64,000 nucleotides of DNA. It comes from a bacterium A37T11 (lineage in GTDB: Bacteria > Bacteroidota > Bacteroidia > Sphingobacteriales > Sphingobacteriaceae). The DNA is taken from assembly GCA_900109895.1 (NCBI GenBank), contig FOBR01000022.1:38934-102933 (forward strand), written 5' to 3'. Position 1 is the first letter of the stretch. Each line of letters begins with the position of its first letter. Of this stretch, positions 9,095 to 19,600 are shown in pieces. The notes under the pieces are model-generated. The model was given only the letters and a program-made list of their open reading frames with translations. It ran no database searches and was not told the DNA's origin. The position numbers and the translations under genes were made by a program.

Positions 9095-10501
9095 ATGGAA
9101 GAAGATTTTGAGTTTGGTTTTTCTGAAGATCCCAGATTCTCAGTTGAACGATATGAGGAGATGATCCGTAACCAGGATCAGTATTTTTTTGACGCCCAGG
9201 CCTTTGAAGGAATTATTGATTATTACATTGAGAAAAATGATCCGATAAAAGCGTTGCAGGTAGTTGAATACGCAGTTAGCCAGCACCCGTTTGCGGCCGT
9301 ATTTTTCATAAAACAGGCCCACCTGTTTATGCTGACACAGCAAACAGAGCGTGCCATGGCGGCATTAGATAAAGCAGAAACGCTTGAGCCTTCAGAGCCC
9401 GATATTTTCCTGATCAGGGGAGGTATTCTGGGTAGTGTTGATCGGTACGAAGAGGCTTTTGAGAATCTGGAACACGCCCTTAGCCTTACTGAAACACCCG
9501 ATGATATCTACCTCCAAATGGCGATGATATATCAAAATCAGGGAGACTATGAGAGTTCAGTCAAAAGCCTTAAAAAGTGCCTGGAGCTCAATATGGAAAA
9601 TCAGGATGCACTTTATGAATTGGCATTTTGTTATGATGTACTGGATAAACAAGAGGAGAGCATTAACTTTTATCTCCAGTATATCGACAACGAGCCCTAC
9701 TCATATGCTGCCTGGTATAATCTGGGCAATGCATACCATAAAATTGATGCATTTGAAAAGGCTATAGATGCCTATGATTATACCATCCTGATCAAGGAAA
9801 ACTTTGGCTCGGCCTATTTCAACAAAGGAAATGCGCTGGTCAATTTGGAACGTTATGCAGAAGCAATTGACGTTTATAAGCACACTTTTGAATATGAACC
9901 ACCGGGCGCTGATACGTATTGTGCTATCGGGGAGTGCTATGAAAAGCTGGAGCAGATGGATGAAGCGCGCTCTTACTATAAAAAGGCCGTTAAGATCAAT
10001 CCCAAGTTATGCGATGCCTGGTTTGGCATTGGAGTAACGCTTGATTACGAAGAACGTTATTTTGAATCACTGCATTTTTATAAAAAAGCATTGGAGCTGG
10101 ATGACCAAAATCCGGATTATTGGTTTGCCGTAGCCGATGCACGGTACAAATTAGGGCAGATTGCAGAAGCCGAGCAAGCTTATGCAAAGGTCGTCGAATT
10201 GAACGGGGTGGATGTAGAAGCCTGGCTGGACTATTCTGCGATTCTTTACGAACAAGGAAAACTTTTTGAAGCCAAGGATATCATTACCGAAGCTATCCGG
10301 GCAAATCCGGATGCAGCAGAACTTTATTATCGCATGGTTGCCTACTTATTTGCTACAGGAGGGTTTACCGATGCTCTGGCCACGCTTGAACAGGCACTAC
10401 ATTTAAACGCGGATAAGTACCCTATTTTATTTGAGTATTTACCTCAGCTTCAGCAAAATAAAGTAATAATTGATATTATTGGCAAATATACAAGCAGATA
10501 A
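9095..10501 (+). CDS. Tetratricopeptide repeat protein
   Basis: 468-aa protein composed almost wholly of TPR helix pairs, a scaffold for protein-protein contacts. Repeats are easy to see from about residue 40 to the end, for example AWYNLGNAYHKIDAFEKAID, AYFNKGNALVNLERYAEAID, AWFGIGVTLDYEERYFESLH and YWFAVADARYKLGQIAEAEQ, about twelve in all. No signal peptide or membrane segment, so probably cytoplasmic. I prefer the ATG at 9095 over a TTG at 9092. It precedes aroE by 63 bp. The partner is unknown. Confidence 0.88.
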   Translation: MEEDFEFGFSEDPRFSVERYEEMIRNQDQYFFDAQAFEGIIDYYIEKNDPIKALQVVEYAVSQHPFAAVFFIKQAHLFMLTQQTERAMAALDKAETLEPSEPDIFLIRGGILGSVDRYEEAFENLEHALSLTETPDDIYLQMAMIYQNQGDYESSVKSLKKCLELNMENQDALYELAFCYDVLDKQEESINFYLQYIDNEPYSYAAWYNLGNAYHKIDAFEKAIDAYDYTILIKENFGSAYFNKGNALVNLERYAEAIDVYKHTFEYEPPGADTYCAIGECYEKLEQMDEARSYYKKAVKINPKLCDAWFGIGVTLDYEERYFESLHFYKKALELDDQNPDYWFAVADARYKLGQIAEAEQAYAKVVELNGVDVEAWLDYSAILYEQGKLFEAKDIITEAIRANPDAAELYYRMVAYLFATGGFTDALATLEQALHLNADKYPILFEYLPQLQQNKVIIDIIGKYTSR

Positions 10502-10516
10502 CTTGTAAATAAACGG

Positions 10517-10524
10517 TATATTTG
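10517..10524 (+). promoter_or_regulatory. Promoter -7 element for aroE
   Basis: TATATTTG, 40 nt upstream of the aroE ATG, in the short gap after the TPR gene. Confidence 0.45.
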
Positions 10525-10564
10525 CGCCGCCCTAATCGGTAATAGGGGTTTATCGTTTTTTTAA

Positions 10565-11344
10565 ATGAAAAAATTTGGTTTAATTGGTTATCCACTTAAA
10601 CATTCTTTTTCCAAGCAGTATTATAATGATAAGTTTGAAAAAGAAGGGATTACTGATTGTGTATATGAACTTTTACCTTTGCAACAGATCAGCGAGCTGC
10701 CAGGCCTGCTGAAGGCAAGCCCGGAACTCTGTGGATTGAATGTCACCATTCCTCATAAAATCGGAGTAATGTTTTATTTAGATAAAATATCTCCCGAAGC
10801 CAAGGAGGTAGATGCCGTCAATTGCATCAAGATTATCAAGAGAAACCCCGTAGAATCGTTTTTTTGCGGAGAAGTGGGGGTTGATAAGGTTCAATTGGCA
10901 GGGTTTAATACCGATGTGTATGGCTTTGAAGAATCGTTAAAGCCGTTGCTTCCAAAGCGGCCTATCAAGGCGTTGGTATTGGGGGATGGGGGAGCCGCAA
11001 GAGCTGTATTTTATGTACTGAAGAAACTCCATATTGATTTCTCGGTCGTTTCACGTCGGGCTACCAGTAAGCAATTATCTTATGAACAGGTGAATCCTGA
11101 GGTTATCGCCCAGCATTTACTGATCATCAACACCACCCCGCTAGGAACTTTTCCAGACGTGGAAGCCTGCCCTCAGATACCATATGAATATTTAAGCAAA
11201 GACCATTTGCTATATGACTTGGTCTATAATCCTGCAGAAACAGCCTTTTTAAAACGTGGGGCCGCAAGGGGAGCTACGGTTAAAAACGGTATGGAAATGC
11301 TGGTTTTGCAAGCTGAAAAGAATTGGGAGATCTGGAATAACTAG
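10565..11344 (+). CDS. aroE: Shikimate dehydrogenase
   Basis: 259-aa NADP-dependent enzyme that reduces 3-dehydroshikimate to shikimate in aromatic amino acid synthesis. The substrate site appears as FGLIGYPLKHSFSKQYYND at residues 3-21 and LNVTIPHKIGVM, with the catalytic lysine in PHK. The Rossmann domain begins at ALVLGDGGAARAVFYVLKK and includes NTTPLGTFPD; the C-terminal helix carries YNPAETAFLKRGAARGA and NGMEMLVLQA. Full length. It lies between the TPR gene and gldD. Confidence 0.95.
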   Translation: MKKFGLIGYPLKHSFSKQYYNDKFEKEGITDCVYELLPLQQISELPGLLKASPELCGLNVTIPHKIGVMFYLDKISPEAKEVDAVNCIKIIKRNPVESFFCGEVGVDKVQLAGFNTDVYGFEESLKPLLPKRPIKALVLGDGGAARAVFYVLKKLHIDFSVVSRRATSKQLSYEQVNPEVIAQHLLIINTTPLGTFPDVEACPQIPYEYLSKDHLLYDLVYNPAETAFLKRGAARGATVKNGMEMLVLQAEKNWEIWNN

Positions 11345-11373
11345 GTGTAGCCTGGTAATATCGTAAATTAGCT

Positions 11374-11958
11374 ATGAAATTAAATCTCAGTTTGGGCTAT
11401 TTAGTAGCTATTTTATGGTTAATTGGCTGCAGGGGATCACACAATACACCCAAACCCCAGGCCTATCACCGCATTATTTTTCCTGAAAAAAGATTTCAGG
11501 CTTATCATGCCCCGTGCCATTTTTCCTTTAACTATCCCAGCTATGCAGGCATACAGTTAGATCAAAGGCATGCCCAGGAACATCCATGTTGGTTTGATAT
11601 TACGTTCCCAAGCTTTAATGCGCGGCTTTATTTAAGTTATTATACTTTTCACACCAAAACAGAACTCGACCAATTGACTGAAGACGCTCATAGCCTAGCT
11701 TTCGCACATACCATAAAAGCCACGGCCATTGATGAAGGCCAGATCAGTATACCAGCACAGTCCGTGTATGGTATTTATTACGAAATTGGCGGAAATGCCG
11801 CATCAGCCATTCAATTTTACATAACTGACAGCACCAAGAATTACTTAAGAGGCGCTTTATACTTTAATGAACGTCCAAAACTTGACTCGGTACAGCCTGT
11901 AATCGATTTCATAAAAACAGATATTGACACCCTCATAAAATCTTTTCAATGGAAGTAA
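11374..11958 (+). CDS. gldD: Gliding motility lipoprotein GldD
   Basis: 194-aa lipoprotein of the GldD family, one of the proteins required for gliding and the type IX secretion-linked machinery in Bacteroidota. The N-terminus MKLNLSLGYLVAILWLIGC is a lipoprotein signal with lipobox LIGC (Cys19). The mature part shows family features PKPQAYHRIIFPEK, YGIYYEIGGNAASAIQFYI and TDSTKNYLRGALYFNERP. Many non-gliding Sphingobacteriales keep gldD, so motility cannot be inferred from this gene alone. It lies 29 bp after aroE. Confidence 0.9.
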   Translation: MKLNLSLGYLVAILWLIGCRGSHNTPKPQAYHRIIFPEKRFQAYHAPCHFSFNYPSYAGIQLDQRHAQEHPCWFDITFPSFNARLYLSYYTFHTKTELDQLTEDAHSLAFAHTIKATAIDEGQISIPAQSVYGIYYEIGGNAASAIQFYITDSTKNYLRGALYFNERPKLDSVQPVIDFIKTDIDTLIKSFQWK

Positions 11959-11964
11959 ATATCG

Positions 11965-11972
11965 TATTTTTG
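11965..11972 (+). promoter_or_regulatory. Promoter -7 element for the MBL-fold gene
   Basis: TATTTTTG ends 4 nt before the ATG at 11977 and starts 7 bp after the gldD stop, so this gene can be transcribed separately as a leaderless message. Confidence 0.5.
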
Positions 11973-11976
11973 TGCT

Positions 11977-12618
11977 ATGCATATAAAATCATTTGTCTTT
12001 AATCCCTATCAGGAAAATACATACCTAATTTATGACCATGACAAATCTGCGGTGATTATTGATCCGGGAATGTATACCGTTAGGGAAGAAAACGAATTGC
12101 AGGAATTTATTACTGAAAACAGGCTCCATCCCGAATTACTATTAAATACCCATTGTCATATTGACCATGTTTTGGGTAATAAATTTATATACGACCAGTA
12201 TGGTTTGCTCCCTGCTTTTCATGAAGGAGAGCTTCCATTATTGCTCGAAGTACAAAATTATGCCCCGCAAATGGGGATTCGATATGAAATGTCGCCCATT
12301 CCTGAAACCTTCTTACAGGAAGAAGGATTCATAAAATGGGGAAAGGCAAATACATTACACCTCATCTTTGCACCAGGACATTCTCCAGGGCATTTATGTT
12401 TTTATGACCAGGAACATCAATTTTTAATTGGAGGTGATGTTCTTTTCAAAAACAGTATCGGACGTACGGACCTTCCCGGAGGAAATCACGAGCAATTATT
12501 GCAGAACATTCGTGAAAAAGTATATACCCTTCCTGTAGATACCATTGTATACCCGGGTCATGGACCCGAAACCACCATTGGGGATGAGAAACTGAATAAC
12601 CCATATATACGTGCTTAA
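11977..12618 (+). CDS. MBL-fold metallo-hydrolase (glyoxalase II-like)
   Basis: 213-aa metallo-beta-lactamase-fold protein. The zinc-binding motif is NTHCHIDHVLGN (HxHxDH), followed by the second histidine in APGHSPGHL, the bridging aspartate in LIGGDVLFKNSIGRTD and the last histidine in VYPGHGPET. The GDVLFKNSIGRTDLPGG stretch is typical of YcbL-like glyoxalase II relatives that hydrolyse thioesters. No signal peptide; cytoplasmic. The true substrate is not known. It is followed after 14 bp by the LolC/E-type permease. Confidence 0.9.
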   Translation: MHIKSFVFNPYQENTYLIYDHDKSAVIIDPGMYTVREENELQEFITENRLHPELLLNTHCHIDHVLGNKFIYDQYGLLPAFHEGELPLLLEVQNYAPQMGIRYEMSPIPETFLQEEGFIKWGKANTLHLIFAPGHSPGHLCFYDQEHQFLIGGDVLFKNSIGRTDLPGGNHEQLLQNIREKVYTLPVDTIVYPGHGPETTIGDEKLNNPYIRA

Positions 12619-12632
12619 TTGATAATAGAAGT

Positions 12633-13844
12633 ATGAACACGGCCTTCTATATTGCGAAACGGTATCTGTTTTCCAAAAAATCGGTCAATGCCATCAATAT
12701 TATCTCCATCATCAGCCTAATTGGCGTATTGGTAAGCAGCGCGGCACTAATCATCATTTTATCCATATTTAATGGTTTGGAGACCTTGGTACTTTCCATG
12801 TATAGTAGTTTTACGCCCGATATACGGATAGAAGCTGTTAAAGGAAAATATTTTGTGCCAGACAGTGCATTTTTAAAATACCTGAAAGAAAATAAAAAAA
12901 TTGTATCCTACAGCGGTATATTGCAGGAAAAAGTACTCTTGCGTTATGGGAACAATCAGGTTATCGGTACCATTAAAGGCGTTAGTGATGGTTTCAAACC
13001 AGGGCCCGATGTGGATAGCTTGATGTATGACGGTGATTTTTTGCTTTATAAGCATCAAAAGGATGCGGCCGTGATTGGTGCCCAAATACAAATGCAGTTG
13101 GGAGTGAATTTAGGGGATACCCTATCGATTGATGTATATTCACCCCGAAAGGGAGTTCAGAATGCCATAAATCCTGCCGATGAATTTAACATCCGGTCTA
13201 TTTTGCCAACAGGCGTGCTAAAATCTCAGCAACAGCTTGACCCACTCATCATCACTCCGTTAACATTTGCACGGGATGTATTGGGTGAATATGATCAGCT
13301 TTCGGCCATTGAAATAATAAGTAAGCATCCAGCGCAGGCAGCGGCACTACAACACGACTTATCTAATTTTTTAAAGGGCCGGTTTATTGTTAAGAACCGG
13401 GTACAGCAAAATGCCTTACTTTATAAAATTCTTAATTCTGAAAAATGGGCAGTTTTTTTTATCCTGACTTTTGTATTAATCATAGCAACCTTCAACATCA
13501 TTGGTTCGTTAACCATGCTCGTTATTGATAAAAGTAAAGATATAACAGTGCTAAGAAGCCTCGGGGCAGCCAACGTGCTGGTACGCCGCATCTTTTTTTT
13601 AGAAGGAATGATGATCTCTTTGATTGGCTGCATACTGGGTATGCTTTTAGGGTGCAGTGTATGTCTTCTCCAGCAATATTTTGGCTTTATTAAAATGGGC
13701 GATAATAATTTTATTGATGCCTATCCCGTGGAAATTCAATGGGAAGATTTTACCACCGTATTCTTTACTGTCACTATAATTTCAGGTATCGTTTCGATTT
13801 TGGCATCCAGACTTAGCCTGCGCGGATCAGAACGCCTCCATTAA
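12633..13844 (+). CDS. LolC/LolE-type ABC transporter permease
   Basis: 403-aa FtsX-like permease of the lipoprotein-releasing (Lol) type, which moves lipoproteins from the inner membrane toward the outer membrane in partnership with the ATPase LolD. The N-terminal FYIAKRYLFSKKSVNAINII leads into the first transmembrane helix, then a ~230-residue periplasmic domain, and three further helices at the C-terminus with the FtsX pattern (IATFNIIGSLTMLVIDKSKD, RSLGAANVLVRRIFFLEG). No lolD is adjacent. The gene ends 21 bp before the convergent mqnB. Confidence 0.87.
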   Translation: MNTAFYIAKRYLFSKKSVNAINIISIISLIGVLVSSAALIIILSIFNGLETLVLSMYSSFTPDIRIEAVKGKYFVPDSAFLKYLKENKKIVSYSGILQEKVLLRYGNNQVIGTIKGVSDGFKPGPDVDSLMYDGDFLLYKHQKDAAVIGAQIQMQLGVNLGDTLSIDVYSPRKGVQNAINPADEFNIRSILPTGVLKSQQQLDPLIITPLTFARDVLGEYDQLSAIEIISKHPAQAAALQHDLSNFLKGRFIVKNRVQQNALLYKILNSEKWAVFFILTFVLIIATFNIIGSLTMLVIDKSKDITVLRSLGAANVLVRRIFFLEGMMISLIGCILGMLLGCSVCLLQQYFGFIKMGDNNFIDAYPVEIQWEDFTTVFFTVTIISGIVSILASRLSLRGSERLH

Positions 13845-13865
13845 TTTAAATTGACAGCCGAATAA

Positions 13866-14513
13866 TCATATTTGCTGGTTTATTGCAGAAATCATATCCA
13901 TTAAAAAACAATTCAGATGGCTTATCGCCAGCCCAACCTGCCAGTTTGCCCGGTTCCGTTTCTCCACATAATTAGAGATAGCCCTGATCTGGATAGCCGG
14001 AATACCTGTTTGTAAAGAGGCATAAAATACAGCAGCCCCCTCCATACTTTCAACTGTCGGGTTAAATCGTTGGATGGCGGCCTGGATGGACAAATCATTA
14101 CCGTGCACACAATTTACGGTAATACCTTTAACCTTTAGCAATCCGTCCAGCGGCAATATAAGATGATCAGTCGGGGCTGGGGGTGTCAATGTATTTTCGC
14201 CAAAACCAAGCGATTTGACCGTCAAAAACTCATCCCCATCCTCTGCTCCCAATTCAGAAAAGGTATCCTCGAATACCGAAACAACTGACCCAAGAGCTAT
14301 TTCACGATCAAAGCATCCGGCAATGCCCGCATTTATAATAAGGTCATATTGGTGGGTAGCAAGGCAGCCACCTAAGGCAAATGACGTAGCAGCTATTCCT
14401 ACACCAGTTATCAGCACATCGGTATTCGGAATCCGTGCAGCATATTTATCCAAAAGCGGCGCAATTTCAGCATCAGTAGCGGCAACGATCAAAAATCTAT
14501 TGGCAGTATTCAT
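13866..14513 (-). CDS. mqnB: Futalosine hydrolase
   Basis: 215-aa nucleosidase of the PNP/UDP phosphorylase superfamily, expected to release hypoxanthine from futalosine in the alternative menaquinone pathway. Family marks are the N-terminal FLIVAATDAEIAPLL, the glycine-rich LITGVGIAATSFALG, INAGIAGCFD and the substrate-binding VESMEGAAVFY. It could be another nucleosidase such as Pfs (MTA/SAH), but the short length and GIAGCF pattern favour MqnB. No other mqn gene is in the window. Confidence 0.82.
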   Translation of the reverse strand: MNTANRFLIVAATDAEIAPLLDKYAARIPNTDVLITGVGIAATSFALGGCLATHQYDLIINAGIAGCFDREIALGSVVSVFEDTFSELGAEDGDEFLTVKSLGFGENTLTPPAPTDHLILPLDGLLKVKGITVNCVHGNDLSIQAAIQRFNPTVESMEGAAVFYASLQTGIPAIQIRAISNYVEKRNRANWQVGLAISHLNCFLMDMISAINQQI

Positions 14514-14610
14514 TTGCGTGCAAAATAACTATTTGACGATAAAGATAAAAACCAATGCTATTAAAAAAGCTATGAAGAGCATTCATCACTCATAACTCAT
14601 AAGTAAATAT

Positions 14611-14618
14611 TATCTTTG
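14611..14618 (+). promoter_or_regulatory. Promoter -7 element for queD-folE
   Basis: TATCTTTG ends 6 nt before the queD ATG at 14625; an effectively leaderless message is expected. Confidence 0.5.
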
Positions 14619-14624
14619 TAAACT

Positions 14625-15038
14625 ATGATTTATATTACACGCAGGGAACGGTTTAATGCGGCCCACAGGCTGTATCGCACCGACTGGAGTCTGGAAGAAA
14701 ATGAACGTGTTTTTGGCAAATGTTCCAATCCAAACTGGCATGGGCATAATTATGAACTTTATGTCACCATAAAAGGTGAGGTGAATCCCGAAACAGGATT
14801 TGTAATGGATCTAAAGGTTCTCAAAGATACCATACTTCATGAAGTTATCGATAAATTGGATCACAGAAATGTGAACATGGATGTTGATTTTATGAAAGGT
14901 AAGATGGCATCTACCGAAGTGTTGGCCATGGAGATTTTTAAGCAGCTTCAACCGCACATCCAGCGGCACCATGCACAATTGCATAGTATACGCCTGCACG
15001 AAACAGAGAATAACTATGTTGAATATTTGGGCGAATAG
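14625..15038 (+). CDS. queD: 6-carboxytetrahydropterin synthase
   Basis: 137-aa QueD/PTPS-family enzyme that makes 6-carboxy-5,6,7,8-tetrahydropterin from dihydroneopterin triphosphate, the second step to queuosine and other deazapurines. Zinc ligands are in FNAAHRLYR and WHGHNYELY; the catalytic Cys is in [10 protein letters not shown]; the pterin-binding glutamate is in the C-terminal [11 protein letters not shown]. The next gene folE begins 1 nt past the stop and supplies the substrate, so the pair is a translationally coupled pathway unit. Confidence 0.93.
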   Translation: MIYITRRERFNAAHRLYRTDWSLEENERVFGKCSNPNWHGHNYELYVTIKGEVNPETGFVMDLKVLKDTILHEVIDKLDHRNVNMDVDFMKGKMASTEVLAMEIFKQLQPHIQRHHAQLHSIRLHETENNYVEYLGE

Positions 15039-15039
15039 C

Positions 15040-15681
15040 ATGAATCCGATAAACCAAAACACGCCCAATCACGATGAAGACATGGACGGATACATTAAAA
15101 TTGACAGGTATAACGACGAAAAAATTAACCGCATAAAAGAACATTATACAGATATATTGCAGGTATTAGGGGAGGATCCGAGTCGTGAAGGATTGCAGAA
15201 AACCCCAGAGCGGGTTGCCAAAGCCCTTCAATTTCTAACTCATGGATATGACTTGGACCCTGCCGCAGTGCTCCATACGGCCATGTTTAAAGAAGATTAT
15301 AGCCAAATGGTCGTCGTTAAAGATATAGAAGTCTTTTCCATGTGCGAACACCATATGCTTCCTTTTTTTGGAAAAGCACATATTGCATATATTCCAAATG
15401 GCTACATTGTTGGGTTAAGTAAAATTCCGAGGGTTGTTGATATTTATGCACGGCGCCTTCAGGTACAGGAGCGGCTCACGAATGAAATACGCGATTGCAT
15501 CCAGGAAACACTTAAGCCAGCAGGCGTTGCCGTAGTTATCGAATGCAAACACCTGTGCATGGCCATGCGTGGCGTACAAAAGCAAAATTCAGTCACCACC
15601 ACGTCGGCCTTTACCGGTGAGTTTGCCAACGATAAGACCCGGGCAGAATTTTTAAGATTAATAACTGCTAGCCTGCATTAA
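15040..15681 (+). CDS. folE: GTP cyclohydrolase I
   Basis: 213-aa type I GTP cyclohydrolase producing 7,8-dihydroneopterin triphosphate for folate and queuosine synthesis. The catalytic and zinc-binding residues are visible in [20 protein letters not shown] (Cys, His) and [11 protein letters not shown] (Cys). [20 protein letters not shown] is the family core. The ATG at 15040 gives a normal-length protein; a reading from 14971 would overlap queD by 68 bp and is not needed. Overlap-like spacing of one base with queD indicates coupling. Confidence 0.95.
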   Translation: MNPINQNTPNHDEDMDGYIKIDRYNDEKINRIKEHYTDILQVLGEDPSREGLQKTPERVAKALQFLTHGYDLDPAAVLHTAMFKEDYSQMVVVKDIEVFSMCEHHMLPFFGKAHIAYIPNGYIVGLSKIPRVVDIYARRLQVQERLTNEIRDCIQETLKPAGVAVVIECKHLCMAMRGVQKQNSVTTTSAFTGEFANDKTRAEFLRLITASLH

Positions 15682-15708
15682 AAACAAACCACTGCGCATA
15701 TTAAAATT

Positions 15709-16593
15709 ATGAAGAGAGCATTTATTTTCCCCGGTCAGGGCTCCCAGTTTGTGGGAATGGGCAAAGAATTATACGCCCATAATAATAGTACCCAAGAATT
15801 ATTTGAAAAAGCAAATGATCTTTTAGGATTCCGGATTACAGATGTGATGTTTCACGGTACAGAAGATGATTTAAAACAAACAAAGGTTACGCAGCCAGCC
15901 ATCTTTCTGCATTCTGTTATCCTGGCAAAGGCATTGGGTGAGGGTTTTGAGCCAGCAATGGTCGCTGGACATTCGTTAGGCGAATTTTCAGCACTGGTTG
16001 CTGCCGGAGCGCTCAGCTTTGAAAACGGGCTGCAATTGGTAGCAAAACGGGCAAACGCTATGCAAAAAGCCTGTGAGATCCAGCCGTCAACCATGGCAGC
16101 CATTTTAGGATTGGATGATTTTACGGTGGAAGATATCTGCCATCGGGTGAGTGACGTAGTGGTTCCGGCAAATTACAACTGCCCGGGACAAGTCGTAATA
16201 TCCGGAACCATTGCAGGGGTCGACAGAGCGTGCGAACTGATGTTAAGTGCCGGTGCTAAAAGAGCAATTAAGCTCAATGTTGGCGGAGCATTTCATTCGC
16301 CACTGATGGAATTGGCCCGGGTTGAGCTTCAGGAAGCCATTGAAGCTGTAACGATTCAGTCTCCCATTTGTCCCATTTACCAAAACATAGACGCATTACC
16401 ACAAACAGATCCCTCAAAAATCAAATATAATTTAATCGAACAGCTCACAGGGGCCGTAAAGTGGACCCAGACGGTATTACACATGATCGAAGATGGATGT
16501 GATTCATTTACGGAGGTTGGTCCCGGAAATGTGTTGCAAGGCTTGGTGAAAAAAGTTGATCGGCAAAAGGCCACTCAGGCCGCCACAGTTTAA
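15709..16593 (+). CDS. fabD: Malonyl-CoA:ACP transacylase
   Basis: 294-aa enzyme that loads malonate from CoA onto acyl carrier protein for fatty acid synthesis. N-terminal AFIFPGQGSQFVGMGKELY, nucleophile Ser89 in AGHSLGEFSAL, the substrate arginine in QLVAKRANAMQ, and the catalytic histidine in GGAFHSPLM are all in place; the end TEVGPGNVLQGLVKK is typical. It follows folE by 27 bp and is closed by a strong terminator. Confidence 0.96.
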   Translation: MKRAFIFPGQGSQFVGMGKELYAHNNSTQELFEKANDLLGFRITDVMFHGTEDDLKQTKVTQPAIFLHSVILAKALGEGFEPAMVAGHSLGEFSALVAAGALSFENGLQLVAKRANAMQKACEIQPSTMAAILGLDDFTVEDICHRVSDVVVPANYNCPGQVVISGTIAGVDRACELMLSAGAKRAIKLNVGGAFHSPLMELARVELQEAIEAVTIQSPICPIYQNIDALPQTDPSKIKYNLIEQLTGAVKWTQTVLHMIEDGCDSFTEVGPGNVLQGLVKKVDRQKATQAATV

Positions 16594-16615
16594 GAATATT
16601 CTATAGATAACAAAT

Positions 16616-16650
16616 AACGCTGTGGTGATTAGGTTTCCGCAGCGTTTTTT
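16616..16650 (+). terminator. Rho-independent terminator after fabD
   Basis: Stem AACGCTGTGG / CCGCAGCGTT (one G-T wobble), 11-nt loop, then a run of six or more T. It separates fabD from the large kinase gene. Confidence 0.85.
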
Positions 16651-16694
16651 GTTATTTTTTTATTAATTTTACTAAACTAATTGAGATATATTGT

Positions 16695-19600
16695 GTGAAC
16701 ACCTCCTTCAAAATACGGATATTACTGTTGCTGCTGACGCTCTGCTTTGCAGGAACAGCCGTTACCGTACGCCTTACCTTCCATAAAGAGGAGGTATTAT
16801 TGCTGGACGCCCGCCACATTGAGCGTAACCTCCAGCAAAAAGAAGAAGTGGTCAAAAACTTGCTGGCAGACTCAGCCTGGTTTAATTCGCTTAGGCAAAT
16901 CGATGAAAATAACGATCTGGCACAAGACATAATTAACAATCTTGGAGATAAACAATCCATATTTGTATACGTCTATTCAAACAACGAGCTGGTTTTTTGG
17001 GGATCAGATCAAATTGTACCAAAGACTGACGCCGGGATGCCGGATGGCATCAGTATGATCCAGGCAGACAATGGATGGTATACAGCTTTTAAAAAGGAAG
17101 GCGGGGGGCAATCTGTTGTTTGCCTAATTCCCGTTAGGACCAAATTCCCGCTACAGAATAACTATTTGCAAGACCATTTTTCGCCCGATATTTTAAAGTC
17201 ACAAAATCTGGAGATTGCTGAAAATACGGACAGTACTGTTTATAACATACGTACCACAGATGGCCAGTACCTCTTTTCGGTTAAGTTAAGCCAGGAAACC
17301 ACCAACACCTTTTATTCGGTTATTGAATTAATTATGTGGATGCTGGCAGTCATTACAGCGACCATTTTTGTAAATACCATCTGTGTGTGGATAGCCCAAA
17401 AAGGATATATATTGCTGTCCATCCAATTGTTTTTTTGCTATTTTTTAATCATAAGGTATATTGACCTAAGCAGTAATTGGCTGGCTGGTCACTTTTATGG
17501 CGGGTTATTTGACCCACGGAATTTTGCATCCAGTTTTTTCTTTCCCTCCATTGGAGCATTTCTCCTCAATGTCTTATCCTTTACCTGGTTCATGTGTTAT
17601 GTTTTTGCCTATAGGTATGATCTGAAAATTTCGGATTCAAAACGGGGAAAGTGGTGGGGATGGGTTCTATTTGTGGTATTTGGATTTTTTATTTACGTCA
17701 TTTGCCTACAGGTTACAAACATATTTAATGGCCTTATCGTCAATTCAAATATAAACTTTGACGTTACCAATATCCTTAACCTCAACTTTTATAGCTGGCT
17801 GGGCATCCTTATCTTGTGCCTTACACTGCTTGATCTTTATTTCTTGATCGAAGTATTACTTATAGGAATATGGCAATTCGGGTTTACAAAAGAAAAAGCG
17901 CTTTTTGCATTTGTTATTATGCTTTTGGTGCTTACTATTTTTAAAATAACCATCCATGATCTTTCCGTATCGTTTTTTCTTTTTTCAGCCATCGTTTTTT
18001 TAAGAGGATGGTTTAATTATCAAAATAGAGATTTCAATTTAGTCGTCTTTATTTCTATCTTGCTTTTATTTGCCACCATTGCTTCCATTAAGCATGCCGC
18101 CTTTCAGGCCCAAAAGCACTTGCAGGCACAGGAAGTAACCTTGCAGCGACTAAGTACATCAGACGACCCCAATGCCGTATTGCTTTTCTTTGATCTGGAG
18201 AAAGAAGTTTTAAAAGATCCATTGCTTATTGATTATTTCAGGTTTCCTAACTATGACAAGCTTCAGATATTAAATGAACACTTTCGAAAAGTATATTTAA
18301 CCGGTTACTTGTCGCGTTTTGAGTGCAATATGTCTGAATACAATGCCGAATTCAAATCAATCGGCTCAGGATCTGAAGCAAAATTGCAGCAATACCTGGA
18401 GAAAGTAGTGGATGGTTCTTTCAGACTTTCTAAAAAACTCGATTTTTATCGGATCACAAACAGCATCGCCAGCATTGAATATTTCGGCCTGCTGCCCATT
18501 GTTTATCATAATGAAACCATTGGCACGCTGCTTATCACTTTAAATAACCGATCTTTCGGTAGGCGTACCGTGTCATTTCCGGACGTACTGGTGGACGGTA
18601 AGGTCGATAATTCAAATGAGCTGGAAAATTATGCTTACGCATTTTATCGGGATGGAAACTTAGTGAGCCAATTTGGCGATTATGTATACAGCCTTTCAGA
18701 CAAATCCTATCCAAAAAGATTGGATAGTTTAACCCAATTTAATGAAAGAAACTATAGCCATTTGATCTATTGGCCAAATGCACATACATTGATCGTATTA
18801 AGCAAGCCCATCACAAGCACCTGGACGCAACTGGCTTCCTTATCTTTCCTGTTTCTTGTATTCCTGTTTTTTTCCATTATTGCCTATGGCTTAAAATGGA
18901 TATTTAAAACCTTAAAAGATTATGACTTTAGCTTAAGGAACCTCAGGTGGTCTATCCTGATATCCCAGAGCAGGATTTTATATAGTACGCGTATACAAGC
19001 GTTCGTGGTACTGGCCGTAGTGCTTACTTTAATAATCGTGGGGATTATCACGTTTTTTAGCATCAGCCTGCAATATAAAAAACAACAAGAAGAAACAACA
19101 GTAAAAGATGTTACAGAAATTGCATATCGGTTAGAAAACAGGTTTTTCAACAATGATTTCTTAAAAAAACCCATTTATTCGACCAAAGAATTTAATATTG
19201 CCGCCGAAGCAAATGCCACTGATCTTAACCTCTACGACAAATCAGGAGAACTCATTTACTCTTCTCAATTAAGAATTTATGATTTAGGGCTGATCTCCAG
19301 ATTCATGAATCCAAATGCGCTATTAAATATGCAGCGATTGCAACGATCTGAGTACTTTCATCGCGAACAAATCGGAAACCTGAATTATATTGTAGCATAC
19401 GCACGTATTAAGAATGACCAAAACGAAACCATAGCTTTCTTAAGTCTTCCTAAATTTTCCAACCAAAAAGAAATTGATGAACGCATAGGTTTATTATTAA
19501 ATACACTCATTAATATTTATGCACTGGTTATTGTAGCACTGGGTTTATTTGCTGTTTTTGTGGCTAACCAAATCACCTCACCACTCACACTGGTGCAGCG